Shown here in pieces: positions 1 through 8,241 of a DNA stretch of 64,000 bases (position 1 is the stretch's first letter; each line of letters begins with the position of its first letter). A program made the translations under genes and the position numbers. This DNA is from Flammeovirga pectinis. GTDB lineage: Bacteria > Bacteroidota > Bacteroidia > Cytophagales > Flammeovirgaceae. The stretch lies in NCBI RefSeq assembly GCF_003970675.1, contig NZ_CP034562.1, positions 558,001 through 622,000 on the forward strand, given 5' to 3'. The notes under the pieces are model-generated. The model was not told where the DNA came from. It was given only the letters and a program-made list of their open reading frames with translations, and ran no database searches.

Positions 1-384
1 TATTTAAATTCAGCTCCTTATTTTAAATACCATTTATCTGATTTAGAAGAAGGTGTTTATTCTTTTGTAGCATCGACCGAAATTGATGGAAAAAAAGAAT
101 ATTCAACAGGGAGTTTTGCAATAAAAGAAATGGCTTTAGAAGCACTTAATCCAACTGCTAATTTTTCTCTATTACGTGGAGTAGCAGATAAATCTGGAGG
201 GGTATACTATAATGCAGACGATATGAGTGGGCTATCTGATTTATTGGCTACTAACAAAGCAAGTCAGCGAATTCATGCGGAAGAAAAATACAAAGAGTTA
301 GGTTCTAATATGTGGATCTTAGGCTTGATGTTTATTTTACTTTTTTCTGAATGGATTATCCGTAAGCTACATGGAGGATTTTAA
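1..384 (+). CDS. C-terminal fragment of a membrane protein, 5' end outside window
   Basis: The reading frame is open from base 1 and stops at 384, so only the last 127 residues are seen. The visible part starts with a beta-rich stretch (EEGVYSFVASTEIDGKKEYS), then a segment with GVYYNADDMSGL, and ends in one hydrophobic helix (about WILGLMFILLFSEWII) with a short basic tail. This layout resembles the end of the large Bacteroidota membrane proteins with N-terminal membrane helices and an extracytoplasmic domain that lie near BatA/VWA genes. That assignment is an inference from the tail alone. An internal ATG at 130 is in frame but lies inside the protein and is not a credible start. Confidence 0.6.
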   Translation, partial: YLNSAPYFKYHLSDLEEGVYSFVASTEIDGKKEYSTGSFAIKEMALEALNPTANFSLLRGVADKSGGVYYNADDMSGLSDLLATNKASQRIHAEEKYKELGSNMWILGLMFILLFSEWIIRKLHGGF

Positions 385-505
385 TTTGTAGTACTTGTAA
401 TACTAAATAGTTTACAAAAAGGTATAGAATGTATTAATTAGTGTGAATTGTACATTATAACTGGTAGTAATCTAATAAAACAGTAGAATTTATAAAGTAA
501 ACATC

Positions 506-513
506 TACATTTG
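506..513 (+). promoter_or_regulatory. candidate -7 promoter box (TACATTTG) for the 709 gene
   Basis: TACATTTG followed by CA matches the Bacteroidota -7 consensus TAnnTTTG. No clear TTG sits about 20 bases upstream. If used, the leader to the 709 start is about 190 bases and holds a perfect 7-base-pair hairpin, TTTCAAG-ggaa-CTTGAAA, at 533-550. The 385-708 gap shows nothing else recognisable. Confidence 0.35.
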
Positions 514-708
514 CAGAGAATAGCAAAAACCTTTTCAAGGGAACTTGAAACCACATTTACACTATCCAATTACTTTTTTAATAAAAGTAATTTCAGTTAC
601 TCATTCAAATTGAAAAATTGAAATTATCTAAGATATACTATAGTAGATAGTTGTAAATTTATAGACATATATTTTAAACACATTATAAAAGAATTTCTTT
701 AATTTATT

Positions 709-2214
709 ATGGGGTTCAACACGTTGACAACCAAAGAAAAAGCACTGAAAATTAATTTAGACCCAACAATTTATGGGTCTTTAGCCGAAATTGGAGCAGG
801 CCAAGAGGTTGCTGCAAATTTTTTTAAGGCGGGTGCAGCATCAGGAACAATAGCAAAAACAATATCTGCATACGATATGTCTTTTTCAGATGCTATCTAT
901 GGGCCTGAGCCTGGAGGAAGATACGTTTGCCAAAGTAGGGTAGAAAGAATGCTTAAAAAGGAGTTTGGACTTCTTGGAGAACGTTTACCAACAAGAAAAG
1001 ACGAGACTTGCTTTTTTGCTTTTGCAGATACAATTGAACAATTAAATTTTAATAGAACAAATCAAGGACATGGTTGGTTAGGACTTCGTTTTCAAACACG
1101 CCCTAATTCAATCCCTAATGAGTGTGTTCTACATGTTGAATTAAAAGATAATGATCCTCTTTTACAACAAGAGACCATTGGTATTTTAGGGGTAAACCTT
1201 ATTCACGCATGTTTCTACCAAACCAATAATGTTGATGAGTTCTTAAGTTCATTAATGGATGGTTTAAGTATTCATAAGATAATTGTAAATTTTGTTCGTG
1301 TAAGTGGACCAGATTTCTTAGATGTCGATAACCGATTATTAAGTTTATTATTGGTTAAAAACGGTCTTGCAAAAACAACAATGTTTGGACCTGATGGCCA
1401 AGTAGCTTTACCTCAAGATTTCTTGTATAAAAAGAATATCCTTGTATTAAGAGGTAGATTTAGACCAATCACAAAAGTAAATATCGATATGATGGAGCGT
1501 TCTTATGAACACTTTAAAAATGATCCAGATGTTGATGAAAATAATATAGTAACTGTTTCAGAACTTACTTTAGAAAACCTTAGAATTTCTGAGGATAGAA
1601 AGAAAGACGAAACAGATTTCTTGGACCGTGTAGATATGCTATGTTCTTTAGGGTACACAGTAATGATATCTAAATACCAAGAGTATTATCGTTTAACAAA
1701 CTACCTTTCTAGGTTTACTAGAGGAAAGAAAATTGGTGTAGCTGTTGGTAGATATAACTTAGAATATATCTTTAATCCAGATTATTACCAACATCTTAAA
1801 GGGGGTATTTTAGAAGCTTTTGGTTTCCTTTTTGGTAGAAATATTAAACTTTATGTTTATCCTTCTTTAGATAGAGAATCATTAAACCCTAATGAGTTAT
1901 TAACGAGTGATAGTATCAATCTTGCAGAATCTCAAAGAGCGTTATTTCAATCTATGGTTGATAATGACAAAATTGAAGACCTAAAAGATTGTGATCCTAA
2001 GAACTTAAATATTATCTCTGATAATGTTTTAGAGTTAATTAAAAAAGGAGATGCAGACTGGGAAGATATGGTTCCACAAGTAGTTGTAGAACAGATTAAA
2101 CAGTACTGCTTATTTGATTACCCTTGTTCTGTTGAAAAGAAAAGGGAAATTGAACAATCAAGAAAAGAGTCAACGAGAAATAGACAAAGACGAATTATAA
2201 ATTCTGAAGATTAA
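709..2214 (+). CDS. conserved protein of unknown function (501 aa)
   Basis: I recognise this as a conserved protein of about 470-500 residues found across Bacteroidota. It opens with a well conserved block (KINLDPTIYGSLAEIGAGQE, then AANFFKAG and SAYDMSFSDAIYG). Names carried by relatives in databases, such as nicotinate-nucleotide adenylyltransferase or TonB-dependent receptor, are not supported here. There is no signal peptide, no beta-barrel pattern, and no HxGH nucleotidyltransferase motif. The protein looks soluble and cytoplasmic, mixing alpha and beta structure, with a charged C-terminal tail rich in R, K and E. It is monocistronic, with a strong terminator at 2232-2273. Function unknown. 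Confidence 0.8.
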   Translation: MGFNTLTTKEKALKINLDPTIYGSLAEIGAGQEVAANFFKAGAASGTIAKTISAYDMSFSDAIYGPEPGGRYVCQSRVERMLKKEFGLLGERLPTRKDETCFFAFADTIEQLNFNRTNQGHGWLGLRFQTRPNSIPNECVLHVELKDNDPLLQQETIGILGVNLIHACFYQTNNVDEFLSSLMDGLSIHKIIVNFVRVSGPDFLDVDNRLLSLLLVKNGLAKTTMFGPDGQVALPQDFLYKKNILVLRGRFRPITKVNIDMMERSYEHFKNDPDVDENNIVTVSELTLENLRISEDRKKDETDFLDRVDMLCSLGYTVMISKYQEYYRLTNYLSRFTRGKKIGVAVGRYNLEYIFNPDYYQHLKGGILEAFGFLFGRNIKLYVYPSLDRESLNPNELLTSDSINLAESQRALFQSMVDNDKIEDLKDCDPKNLNIISDNVLELIKKGDADWEDMVPQVVVEQIKQYCLFDYPCSVEKKREIEQSRKESTRNRQRRIINSED

Positions 2215-2231
2215 ATTCTAAGAATAAAAAC

Positions 2232-2273
2232 AAAAAATGTCACCTTTCTTTTAAAAGAGAGGTGACATTTTTT
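2232..2273 (+). terminator. intrinsic terminator after the 709 gene
   Basis: AAAAAATGTCACCT pairs with AGGTGACATTTTTT across a short loop. The T-run is part of the 3' arm. Confidence 0.8.
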
Positions 2274-2371
2274 GTTTCAAGATATTAATAGATACTATAC
2301 AGCTATAGGTAGGGTATTTTAAGTATATTTTGTATTATTGATGTATATTATTAATCATTTTTCAGTTTAAC

Positions 2372-2947
2372 ATGGTACATCAACAATACAACATTTCATT
2401 ACAGTCTTTATTAGATGATTTAAAAGACAATAAAGAAACGGCTTGGTCATATTTATATACCAATTTCCAAGCTATGATTGTCAACTTAATCAAAAAGAAT
2501 GGAGGTGATGAAGAAGCTGGAAAAGAGATTTTTCAGAATGTAATTATTGATTTACATAACAATATTCTTAGAGGAAAAGTAAGAGAAGATTCTAATCTGA
2601 AAAATTACTTATATACCCTTGCCTATAATCAGTGGAGAGTTCAAATTAGAAATACAAAAGGTAAAAATGATACATTAGAGCATGATAATACGCTAATTGA
2701 TGATAGTGTAAGCTTTGATGAAGAACAATATGAATTGTATGATGATTTGACATCGATTTTGGGGAATCTTGGCGAAAAATGCCAAGAATTAATCAACTCA
2801 AAATATTCTAAAATAAAGTTGTCGATGAATGAAATTGCCGAACAATTAGGTTTTATGAATGCAAGGTCTGCTACTTCTCAATTAAATAAATGTATGGAGA
2901 AGGCAAGAAAAGAAGCTGTTGTAGTGCTTAAATCTAAAGGGTTATAA
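2372..2947 (+). CDS. RNA polymerase sigma factor, sigma-70/ECF type
   Basis: A 191-residue protein with ECF sigma factor architecture. Region 2 lies at about residues 20-85 (WSYLYTNFQAMIVNLIK, then the acidic stretch DEEAGKEIFQNVIIDLHNNI). An acidic linker follows, then a region 4 helix-turn-helix at about 135-185 (INSKYSKIKLSMNEIAEQLG). ECF factors direct core RNA polymerase to a small regulon and are usually held inactive by a membrane anti-sigma. The next gene starts one base after this stop and fits that partner. The pair is probably one transcription unit, autoregulated as is common for ECF operons (inference). Confidence 0.88.
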   Translation: MVHQQYNISLQSLLDDLKDNKETAWSYLYTNFQAMIVNLIKKNGGDEEAGKEIFQNVIIDLHNNILRGKVREDSNLKNYLYTLAYNQWRVQIRNTKGKNDTLEHDNTLIDDSVSFDEEQYELYDDLTSILGNLGEKCQELINSKYSKIKLSMNEIAEQLGFMNARSATSQLNKCMEKARKEAVVVLKSKGL

Positions 2948-2948
2948 T

Positions 2949-3818
2949 ATGGAAAACAACGAATTGACTACTTATATAGATGCCTATTTGGAAGGTACTT
3001 TATCAGTAGAAGAAAAAGAAGTTTTTGAAAGCCGAAGAAAGGACGATAAAACGTTTGAAAATGAAGTTATTTCTCAAATTCAATTAATTAAAACTGTAAA
3101 GAGAAATGAGTTTGTAAAAAAGCTTAAGGCTTTTGAAGAGTCAAATTATCCAAACAAGACTGACTTAATAGATGCTTATTTATCCAATGATTTAACACCT
3201 GAATTATCTGCTTATGTAGAAAATAAGCTAAAAGAAGATGAGGATTTTAAATTTGAGGTAAAAGCACAAGAGCAAATTGTAGCTAAAGTACGTAGAGAAG
3301 CATTAAAAGAACAATTGTCTCAATTTGAAAACAAACAGGAAGAAGTACTAGAAGAACCTGTACCAGCTCAACCTATTTTTAAGGTGGAAAAGCCTCAAGA
3401 AAGCAGACAAGCCAAGGAGATTAGTTTTAAAGTATTCAATCCAAAGGTGATTGCAGTTGCAGCTTCTGTTTGTGTATTTATTTTAGCTGCTGTAGTATTC
3501 TTTAAAAACGATACATCTACTGCTTCTCCAATAGTAATTAGTAGTTATTCTATTGAAGTCATAAACGATACAGAAAGTTTAGGCTTTGCAGGAGATAACG
3601 ATCCAAATATTACAATTGAGATTGTTCAGGATGAATCTAAGAAAGGATATTATCATTTAGAAGATAAGAAATTACAGCTTTTTGTAGGAGAGAATAGTAA
3701 AGGCTTGTCTAAAGTAAAGCTTTCATTTGATCCAGTATCAACACCTTCTTTCTTACTTTATTTTAACGATAGAGATTATCTTATTGATTATACAGATAGC
3801 CCACAACCGTTAAATTAA
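2949..3818 (+). CDS. membrane-anchored anti-sigma-like protein with duplicated N-terminal domain
   Basis: A 289-residue protein coded one base after the sigma factor. The cytoplasmic N-terminus has two tandem copies of a 57-60 residue helical unit: residues 7-64 (IDAYLEGTLSVEEKEVFE) and 71-127 (IDAYLSNDLTPELSAYVE), each ending in a K/E-rich helix. A proline-rich linker leads to one transmembrane helix at about 167-185, and about 100 extracytoplasmic residues follow. No HxxxCxxC zinc motif is present. Position, size and single-pass topology suggest it restrains the sigma factor, with the outer domain sensing the signal. This is inferred from context; I do not recognise the sensor domain. Confidence 0.65.
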   Translation: MENNELTTYIDAYLEGTLSVEEKEVFESRRKDDKTFENEVISQIQLIKTVKRNEFVKKLKAFEESNYPNKTDLIDAYLSNDLTPELSAYVENKLKEDEDFKFEVKAQEQIVAKVRREALKEQLSQFENKQEEVLEEPVPAQPIFKVEKPQESRQAKEISFKVFNPKVIAVAASVCVFILAAVVFFKNDTSTASPIVISSYSIEVINDTESLGFAGDNDPNITIEIVQDESKKGYYHLEDKKLQLFVGENSKGLSKVKLSFDPVSTPSFLLYFNDRDYLIDYTDSPQPLN

Positions 3819-5447
3819 TTATCTTCCAACATACCATGTAAACCAATTTACTACATGGTTATCTTCAAAGATAAAACCGATATTTCCATGGTCATATGTA
3901 ATTATAGAGTGTGGTGAGTTATTCCATCTAAAAGAAGGGTAACCGTAATGGTTAGCATCTGTCACTTCAGAGAATTTAGAGTGAATCTTTATTCCTTTTT
4001 CTGATGTGTTTTTATAATTATCAAATGCAATGAGCATCTTGACTTCTTCGGAATGTCCTTGATAAATAATTTTAACAAAGTCATTACTTTCAGAGTAATA
4101 CAATGTTGACCAGTTTCCTAAATCAATTTCCTTAAACTCTTTTGTTAAGGACATATTTATAGGAAGTTGGTTTTTTATTGTTTCAAGGTTTTTGTTAATA
4201 TCAATATCGATAAGATTATTTTCAACTTCTTCCTCAAAATACGAGTTTACCCACTTTTTGAAATCGTCGAAATACGATGATTCATTATTGATTTCAGCCT
4301 CAAGAATCCTTTTATTGAGAATATTAATATCAGAGTTGTTACTTATCTTTTCAAAATTTGTAGTTGCAGCTGTAGTATTACCATTTAGAGCTTTACTAAT
4401 TCCTCTTACGAGGTAAGCATTTTCTGTAAGTTCTTTTCCCTCTTCGTTTAGAAACTGTTCCAATTCATTTATAGTTCCGCTAGCAGCGTCCTGGTTTCCT
4501 CTAATAGAATAGGCACAGGCAAGATTAATATATGCTATTTCATAGTAAGGATCTATTTGAATAGCTTGTTTAAAATGAGTAATAGCTTCATCTATCATTG
4601 TGAAATCTTGAGATCTTGATGTTAATTTATTCATATCCTCTATCCTTTTAACACGTACATCAAATTCGAAAGGATAGATATACGGATAGATTGAAGCATC
4701 ATTTATTTTATCTAAATAGAGACTTAACTGGCATATACCTAGGTTATTATGGATTAATTTACTGGGATAGTAATTCATTAAATAACTCATGCAATTATAT
4801 GCAGACTCAAAATGATTGATAGCATATAGGTTCTGAGCAGTTCTATAAATATTAATAAGCTCATCGGTTTCTTTAATAGCATCTTTAATTATGCTTTCCC
4901 TCTCTTCAAGACTAGGATACCCTTTAATAGTTTCTGTTCTATTATATTCTTTATAGACTAATCTAAGTATTAACGGGAAATTTGAAGGTGTATCAAATCC
5001 AGCAACAGCACCATAAAAGAGTCCAAATTTATCTGCTTTTTTCTCAATACTTATTTTTTCTTTTGAAGGTACATCTTTGATTTCTTTAGCGTTAAAACCA
5101 AAGTTTTTTAAGTGTTCTTCATAATAATGTCCTAATTCATGTCCAACTATACAGGCTAGTGCATCTAAAGAATCTTCTCCAACAGAGCTACATAAATCAT
5201 AAACGGTTTCATCTAAATAGATAATATGCTGGTTATTTCCAGGATAATATTTTGCAACATTGTCTTTCTGAGTAGACATTTTAAGGAGAGGTAATGTTCT
5301 ATTATCACCTTTCACTTTACAAATCTGACTTAAAACTTTTAAAGTGTTTTGGTATTTATAATTATTACTTTCTAAGTATTGTGCATAACACTGAGAACTA
5401 AAAAATAGTACTAAGAAGAATATCGTATGGAAAGGCTTTGTTGGCAT
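3819..5447 (-). CDS. M48-family metalloprotease with TPR-like C-terminal half
   Basis: A secreted or membrane-attached zinc protease. The HExxH motif is in VGHELGHYYEEH (residues 103-107 from the chosen start), and an E in the EKKADKFGLF segment is the likely third zinc ligand, as in M48 proteases. The middle has tetratricopeptide-like helix pairs (for example AITHFKQAIQIDPYYEIAYINLACAYSIRG). I chose ATG 5447 because MPTKPFHTIFFLVLFFSSQ then gives a clean signal peptide. An ATG at 5483 is also open, but it would lie only about 10 bases from the start point implied by the TATTTTTG box at 5498-5505. The stop codon directly abuts the stop of the convergent anti-sigma-like gene, leaving no room for a terminator. 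Confidence 0.8.
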   Translation of the reverse strand: MPTKPFHTIFFLVLFFSSQCYAQYLESNNYKYQNTLKVLSQICKVKGDNRTLPLLKMSTQKDNVAKYYPGNNQHIIYLDETVYDLCSSVGEDSLDALACIVGHELGHYYEEHLKNFGFNAKEIKDVPSKEKISIEKKADKFGLFYGAVAGFDTPSNFPLILRLVYKEYNRTETIKGYPSLEERESIIKDAIKETDELINIYRTAQNLYAINHFESAYNCMSYLMNYYPSKLIHNNLGICQLSLYLDKINDASIYPYIYPFEFDVRVKRIEDMNKLTSRSQDFTMIDEAITHFKQAIQIDPYYEIAYINLACAYSIRGNQDAASGTINELEQFLNEEGKELTENAYLVRGISKALNGNTTAATTNFEKISNNSDINILNKRILEAEINNESSYFDDFKKWVNSYFEEEVENNLIDIDINKNLETIKNQLPINMSLTKEFKEIDLGNWSTLYYSESNDFVKIIYQGHSEEVKMLIAFDNYKNTSEKGIKIHSKFSEVTDANHYGYPSFRWNNSPHSIITYDHGNIGFIFEDNHVVNWFTWYVGR

Positions 5448-5497
5448 AAGATTATAAAACAGGTTTAAATAATCATCGTTCATTTATTTTGTAGTCT

Positions 5498-5505
5498 CAA
5501 AAATA
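5498..5505 (-). promoter_or_regulatory. candidate -7 box (TATTTTTG) for the M48 protease
   Basis: It matches TAnnTTTG on the minus strand. It favours translation from ATG 5447 (leader about 45 bases) over ATG 5483. No good -33 TTG is visible. Confidence 0.35.
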
Positions 5506-5693
5506 CGATGTGAAAAATAAATTTACATGTTTATATCAATAAAAGTTAATGTATAGGTAGTTTTTAGTGATAATAATGATGTAGGGATATAAATAATCGA
5601 ACTATAAGGTGAGTCTTTAAAACTATGGGGAAGTACTAGTATTTAGACCTACTCTTTTCTAAAATATATTATTAATATTCAATATCTATTACA

Positions 5694-6818
5694 ATGAAAC
5701 AAGTTTACATTTTTTCTATCATTTCTATTTTCTTTTCACTAATAGCCGTTTCTACAAATGCGCAAACGAATGGAACTATTGATAGTTTATTAATGCATTC
5801 TACTATTATTAATGGAGAAGGGTATTATGGTAATGCAAATAGAAGTTTTGGAGATGTAGTGATTACACAGAACGGAACAGAAACTGTTGATGTAGAATTT
5901 ACGGGTAATACTCAAGAAGGAGAAGGGTATGTTGTAATTAATGGAGATTTAATTTTAGATGAAAATGTAATTCTAGTAGTAGATGAAAATACATTAGTAT
6001 TAGTAAAAGGTAACTTGATTATTAACGGTAGCGATGTACTTGTTGATTTGGAAGAGAATGCTTTTTTAGCTGTATCAGGTGATATAAAAGGAGAAGGAAC
6101 TGCATTTATGGTAGAGTCATCTTCTATATATTTAAAAGGAAAGAATACTGCTAATATAAATGGAATATCAGCTTTACCCTTTGAACAACTACCATTGGAA
6201 GGTAGCCAAATAAATGAAGAGCAAGTATTAACGATTGTAATGTTGGAATTAGGTCTTCAAGAGCCAAAAGATATGTCTTATTTTGAAGCAACAGTAGAAG
6301 GAGATCAGACTTTATTAGTTTGGGGTATAAAAGAGGAAAAAGAAGCTGTAGTATATATAATTGAACGTTCTATAAATGGATTAGAATGGGAGGAACTTGG
6401 TCAAGTAGTTTCTTTAGGTATTGATGATCAAGAATATTCTTTTGTTGATAATGATTTAGAAAATGAGACTTACCATTACAGGTTATCAAAAATGGATATT
6501 GCTGGCTTAGAAAATGAATTATCACAATTGTCTGTTTTAGTAGAAAAACAAAATAAACTAGAAGCAAAACTTTTTCCTAATTACTTAATGGCTGGTCAAG
6601 AAGTAGAAGTAAGGGTAAATGGTGTAAACGTTGGAGATAATGTCGAAGTGATTGTAGAGAATCAGCAAGGACAAATTGTATTAGAATTAAGTGAAATTGT
6701 AAGTGATCAATATGCGAACATTGCTTTACATGAAATGCAAAAATTCCCATCAGGTTTATATTTTATTTCAATTCATGACGGAAATAATGTAACAAACACA
6801 AAAGCATTAATTAGATAA
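5694..6818 (+). CDS. secreted protein with T9SS type A sorting domain
   Basis: A 374-residue protein with an N-terminal signal peptide ending near STNAQ (residues 1-24). Residues 30-160 are rich in short beta-strands with repeated I-N-G-D and V-K-G-N patterns, like a beta-helix or adhesin fold. A fibronectin-like segment follows at about 195-275 (LLVWGIKEEKEAVVYIIERS). The last 85 residues (KLFPNYLMAGQEVEVRV to the final TKALIR) match the Por secretion tail that targets proteins to the type IX secretion system. In this family the tail is removed and the protein attached to the surface or released. The function of the mature part is unknown. Confidence 0.8.
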   Translation: MKQVYIFSIISIFFSLIAVSTNAQTNGTIDSLLMHSTIINGEGYYGNANRSFGDVVITQNGTETVDVEFTGNTQEGEGYVVINGDLILDENVILVVDENTLVLVKGNLIINGSDVLVDLEENAFLAVSGDIKGEGTAFMVESSSIYLKGKNTANINGISALPFEQLPLEGSQINEEQVLTIVMLELGLQEPKDMSYFEATVEGDQTLLVWGIKEEKEAVVYIIERSINGLEWEELGQVVSLGIDDQEYSFVDNDLENETYHYRLSKMDIAGLENELSQLSVLVEKQNKLEAKLFPNYLMAGQEVEVRVNGVNVGDNVEVIVENQQGQIVLELSEIVSDQYANIALHEMQKFPSGLYFISIHDGNNVTNTKALIR

Positions 6819-6834
6819 AATACACATATTAAAA

Positions 6835-7176
6835 ATGAGAAAAAATAAATATTTAAAGTTGATTTTTATTGGGTTAGGACTCATTAATTTATTATTAATC
6901 CAAAGTAAGGGTGCTGATTCTAATAAAGACATTATAAGTGCTGTAATGCTTAGTCTATCCTATTTTATTTTTGCTTTTGTATCAATTAAAAGAGAGAGGT
7001 TAGCATTAATACTATCTATTGTAATGATAATTCTTTACTCGGTAATATTAATAGCAACAGACCCCCATTTAATGATTAAGAATGGTTTGATTGTAAGTTT
7101 ACAACTATCAATCTTGACCTATTTATTTCACCATATTTTTTTTAAAGAAAGTAAAATGATCAAAAAATCACTTTGA
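6835..7176 (+). CDS. small integral membrane protein (113 aa)
   Basis: A 113-residue hydrophobic protein with about four predicted transmembrane segments (LKLIFIGLGLINLLLI, ISAVMLSLSYFIFAFVSI, ALILSIVMIILYSVILI, GLIVSLQLSILTYLF) joined by short basic loops. It starts 16 bases after the T9SS protein stop, so the two may be co-transcribed. A terminator follows at 7197. I do not recognise the family. A small chaperone or accessory role for its neighbour is possible but unsupported. Confidence 0.6.
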   Translation: MRKNKYLKLIFIGLGLINLLLIQSKGADSNKDIISAVMLSLSYFIFAFVSIKRERLALILSIVMIILYSVILIATDPHLMIKNGLIVSLQLSILTYLFHHIFFKESKMIKKSL

Positions 7177-7196
7177 TGAATACATATATTCGTGAT

Positions 7197-7224
7197 AAGG
7201 CTACTCAATGGTAGTCTTTTTTTT
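7197..7224 (+). terminator. intrinsic terminator
   Basis: AAGGCTACT pairs with GGTAGTCTT (with G-U pairs), followed by eight T. Confidence 0.6.
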
Positions 7225-7284
7225 GTTTAATGGTGATATTTCTTTGAATTCGATATTACCTATTGAATCAAAAAAAGAAATAAA

Positions 7285-7434
7285 ATGAAAACAATATTAA
7301 GAGAGCATGTGAATAAGGTACTAAGTAGAAAATCTGATCAAAAAATTATAGAAAGTATAATTGACCTTTCAGTATTTACATTTTTTGGTTTTTGTATAGT
7401 AGTAATGATTGATGATGAATTGTCTAACTCTTAA
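7285..7434 (+). CDS. possible small membrane peptide (49 aa)
   Basis: ATG at 7285 opens a 49-codon frame. It has a basic N-terminus (MKTILREHVNKVLSRKSDQK), one hydrophobic helix (about SVFTFFGFCIVVMI) and an acidic end (DDELSNS). Single-pass topology and charge distribution look like a real small membrane protein. No homologue is recognised and no clear promoter is seen. It sits between a terminator and another short frame in an otherwise empty 430-base gap. Confidence 0.4.
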   Translation: MKTILREHVNKVLSRKSDQKIIESIIDLSVFTFFGFCIVVMIDDELSNS

Positions 7435-7445
7435 AAATAATAATC

Positions 7446-7580
7446 ATGAAAAAGCAAATGATAACAATGGGCTTAATATTAGTCTCTTTTTTATTCCTAA
7501 TTTCTTCTATTACCAACTCTAATAATACTTTTGATTATGGTAATTTTGATAACAATCAAAGTATAATGTACAAGAGGTAA
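7446..7580 (+). CDS. possible small secreted peptide (44 aa)
   Basis: ATG at 7446, 11 bases after the previous small frame, opens 44 codons. The N-terminus is a textbook signal or anchor sequence (MKKQMITMGLILVSFLFLIS) followed by a short N-rich tail (SNNTFDYGNFDNNQ). The tight spacing suggests translation with the 7285 frame. The stop lies 24 bases before the convergent PAP2 gene end. Function unknown; the coding call is tentative. Confidence 0.35.
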   Translation: MKKQMITMGLILVSFLFLISSITNSNNTFDYGNFDNNQSIMYKR

Positions 7581-7604
7581 CAGTTTAACTTAAGGTGCTT
7601 TTAA

Positions 7605-8153
7605 TTATTCATATATAAATTTCTTTAAAATATTATTCTTTAATAAAGAAGGAAGTAATTTATTTATGAGTACCGTTACTATAAAACTAAGTGTAATTCC
7701 TGCTAGGATATCTGTTGGGTAATGAATACCTAAGGCAATTCTAGAGTAACCAACTAGACAGGAAAATAAGAATAAGGGTAAAATAATAGCTAATTTCTCC
7801 TTTGCATATACGCAGGAAAAGAAAATGGCAAAAGATAATGTGGTGTGTCCAGAAGGAAAAGAGGAAGTAACTCCATCAGTTTTTTGGAGTACTGATGTTA
7901 ATGCATAACATGGTCTTAATCTAAAAAAGGAATATTTTATTAATAATCCAATTATTGCTGAAACCCCAAAAACTAATATCAGCCTTATAAAATTGATTTT
8001 ATTTTGAGAGGTTTGCTGAAAATATAATCTTACAGCAAAACAGATTAGGATGATAAAACAGATAGTAAAGGTTTGATGTGTAATGAAATTAAGAAATACA
8101 TCACTTTGAATAGAACTGTGATTTTGTGCCCAATTAATTACAATTTCTTCCAT
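7605..8153 (-). CDS. PAP2-superfamily phosphatase
   Basis: A 182-residue integral membrane phosphatase with the three PAP2 signature blocks. These are K73-x6-RP (KYSFFRLRP), PSGH at 100-103 (SFPSGHTTLS), and SR-x5-H-x3-D at 137-148 (SRIALGIHYPTD). Five or six membrane helices surround them. PAP2 enzymes dephosphorylate lipid phosphates such as phosphatidic acid, phosphatidylglycerol phosphate or undecaprenyl pyrophosphate, with the active site facing the periplasm. The substrate cannot be told from sequence alone. It lies downstream of typA but is separated from it by a strong terminator. Confidence 0.88.
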   Translation of the reverse strand: MEEIVINWAQNHSSIQSDVFLNFITHQTFTICFIILICFAVRLYFQQTSQNKINFIRLILVFGVSAIIGLLIKYSFFRLRPCYALTSVLQKTDGVTSSFPSGHTTLSFAIFFSCVYAKEKLAIILPLFLFSCLVGYSRIALGIHYPTDILAGITLSFIVTVLINKLLPSLLKNNILKKFIYE

Positions 8154-8183
8154 TAGGTTCTAGTAGTTAGATAAAATAAGGTA

Positions 8184-8218
8184 TAAAAAAACTACTTGAG
8201 TTTTCACCCAAGTAGTTT
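8184..8218 (-). terminator. intrinsic terminator of typA
   Basis: On the minus strand AAACTACTTG pairs with CAAGTAGTTT and is followed by a T-run. It lies between the typA stop and the PAP2 start. Confidence 0.75.
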
Positions 8219-8241
8219 AATATTTTAGTCAGGTTGAATTA

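Noticed and set aside
709-2214. Database-style names (adenylyltransferase, TonB receptor) for the 501-residue protein
   Set aside because: Neither a nucleotidyltransferase HxGH motif nor a signal peptide and barrel is present.
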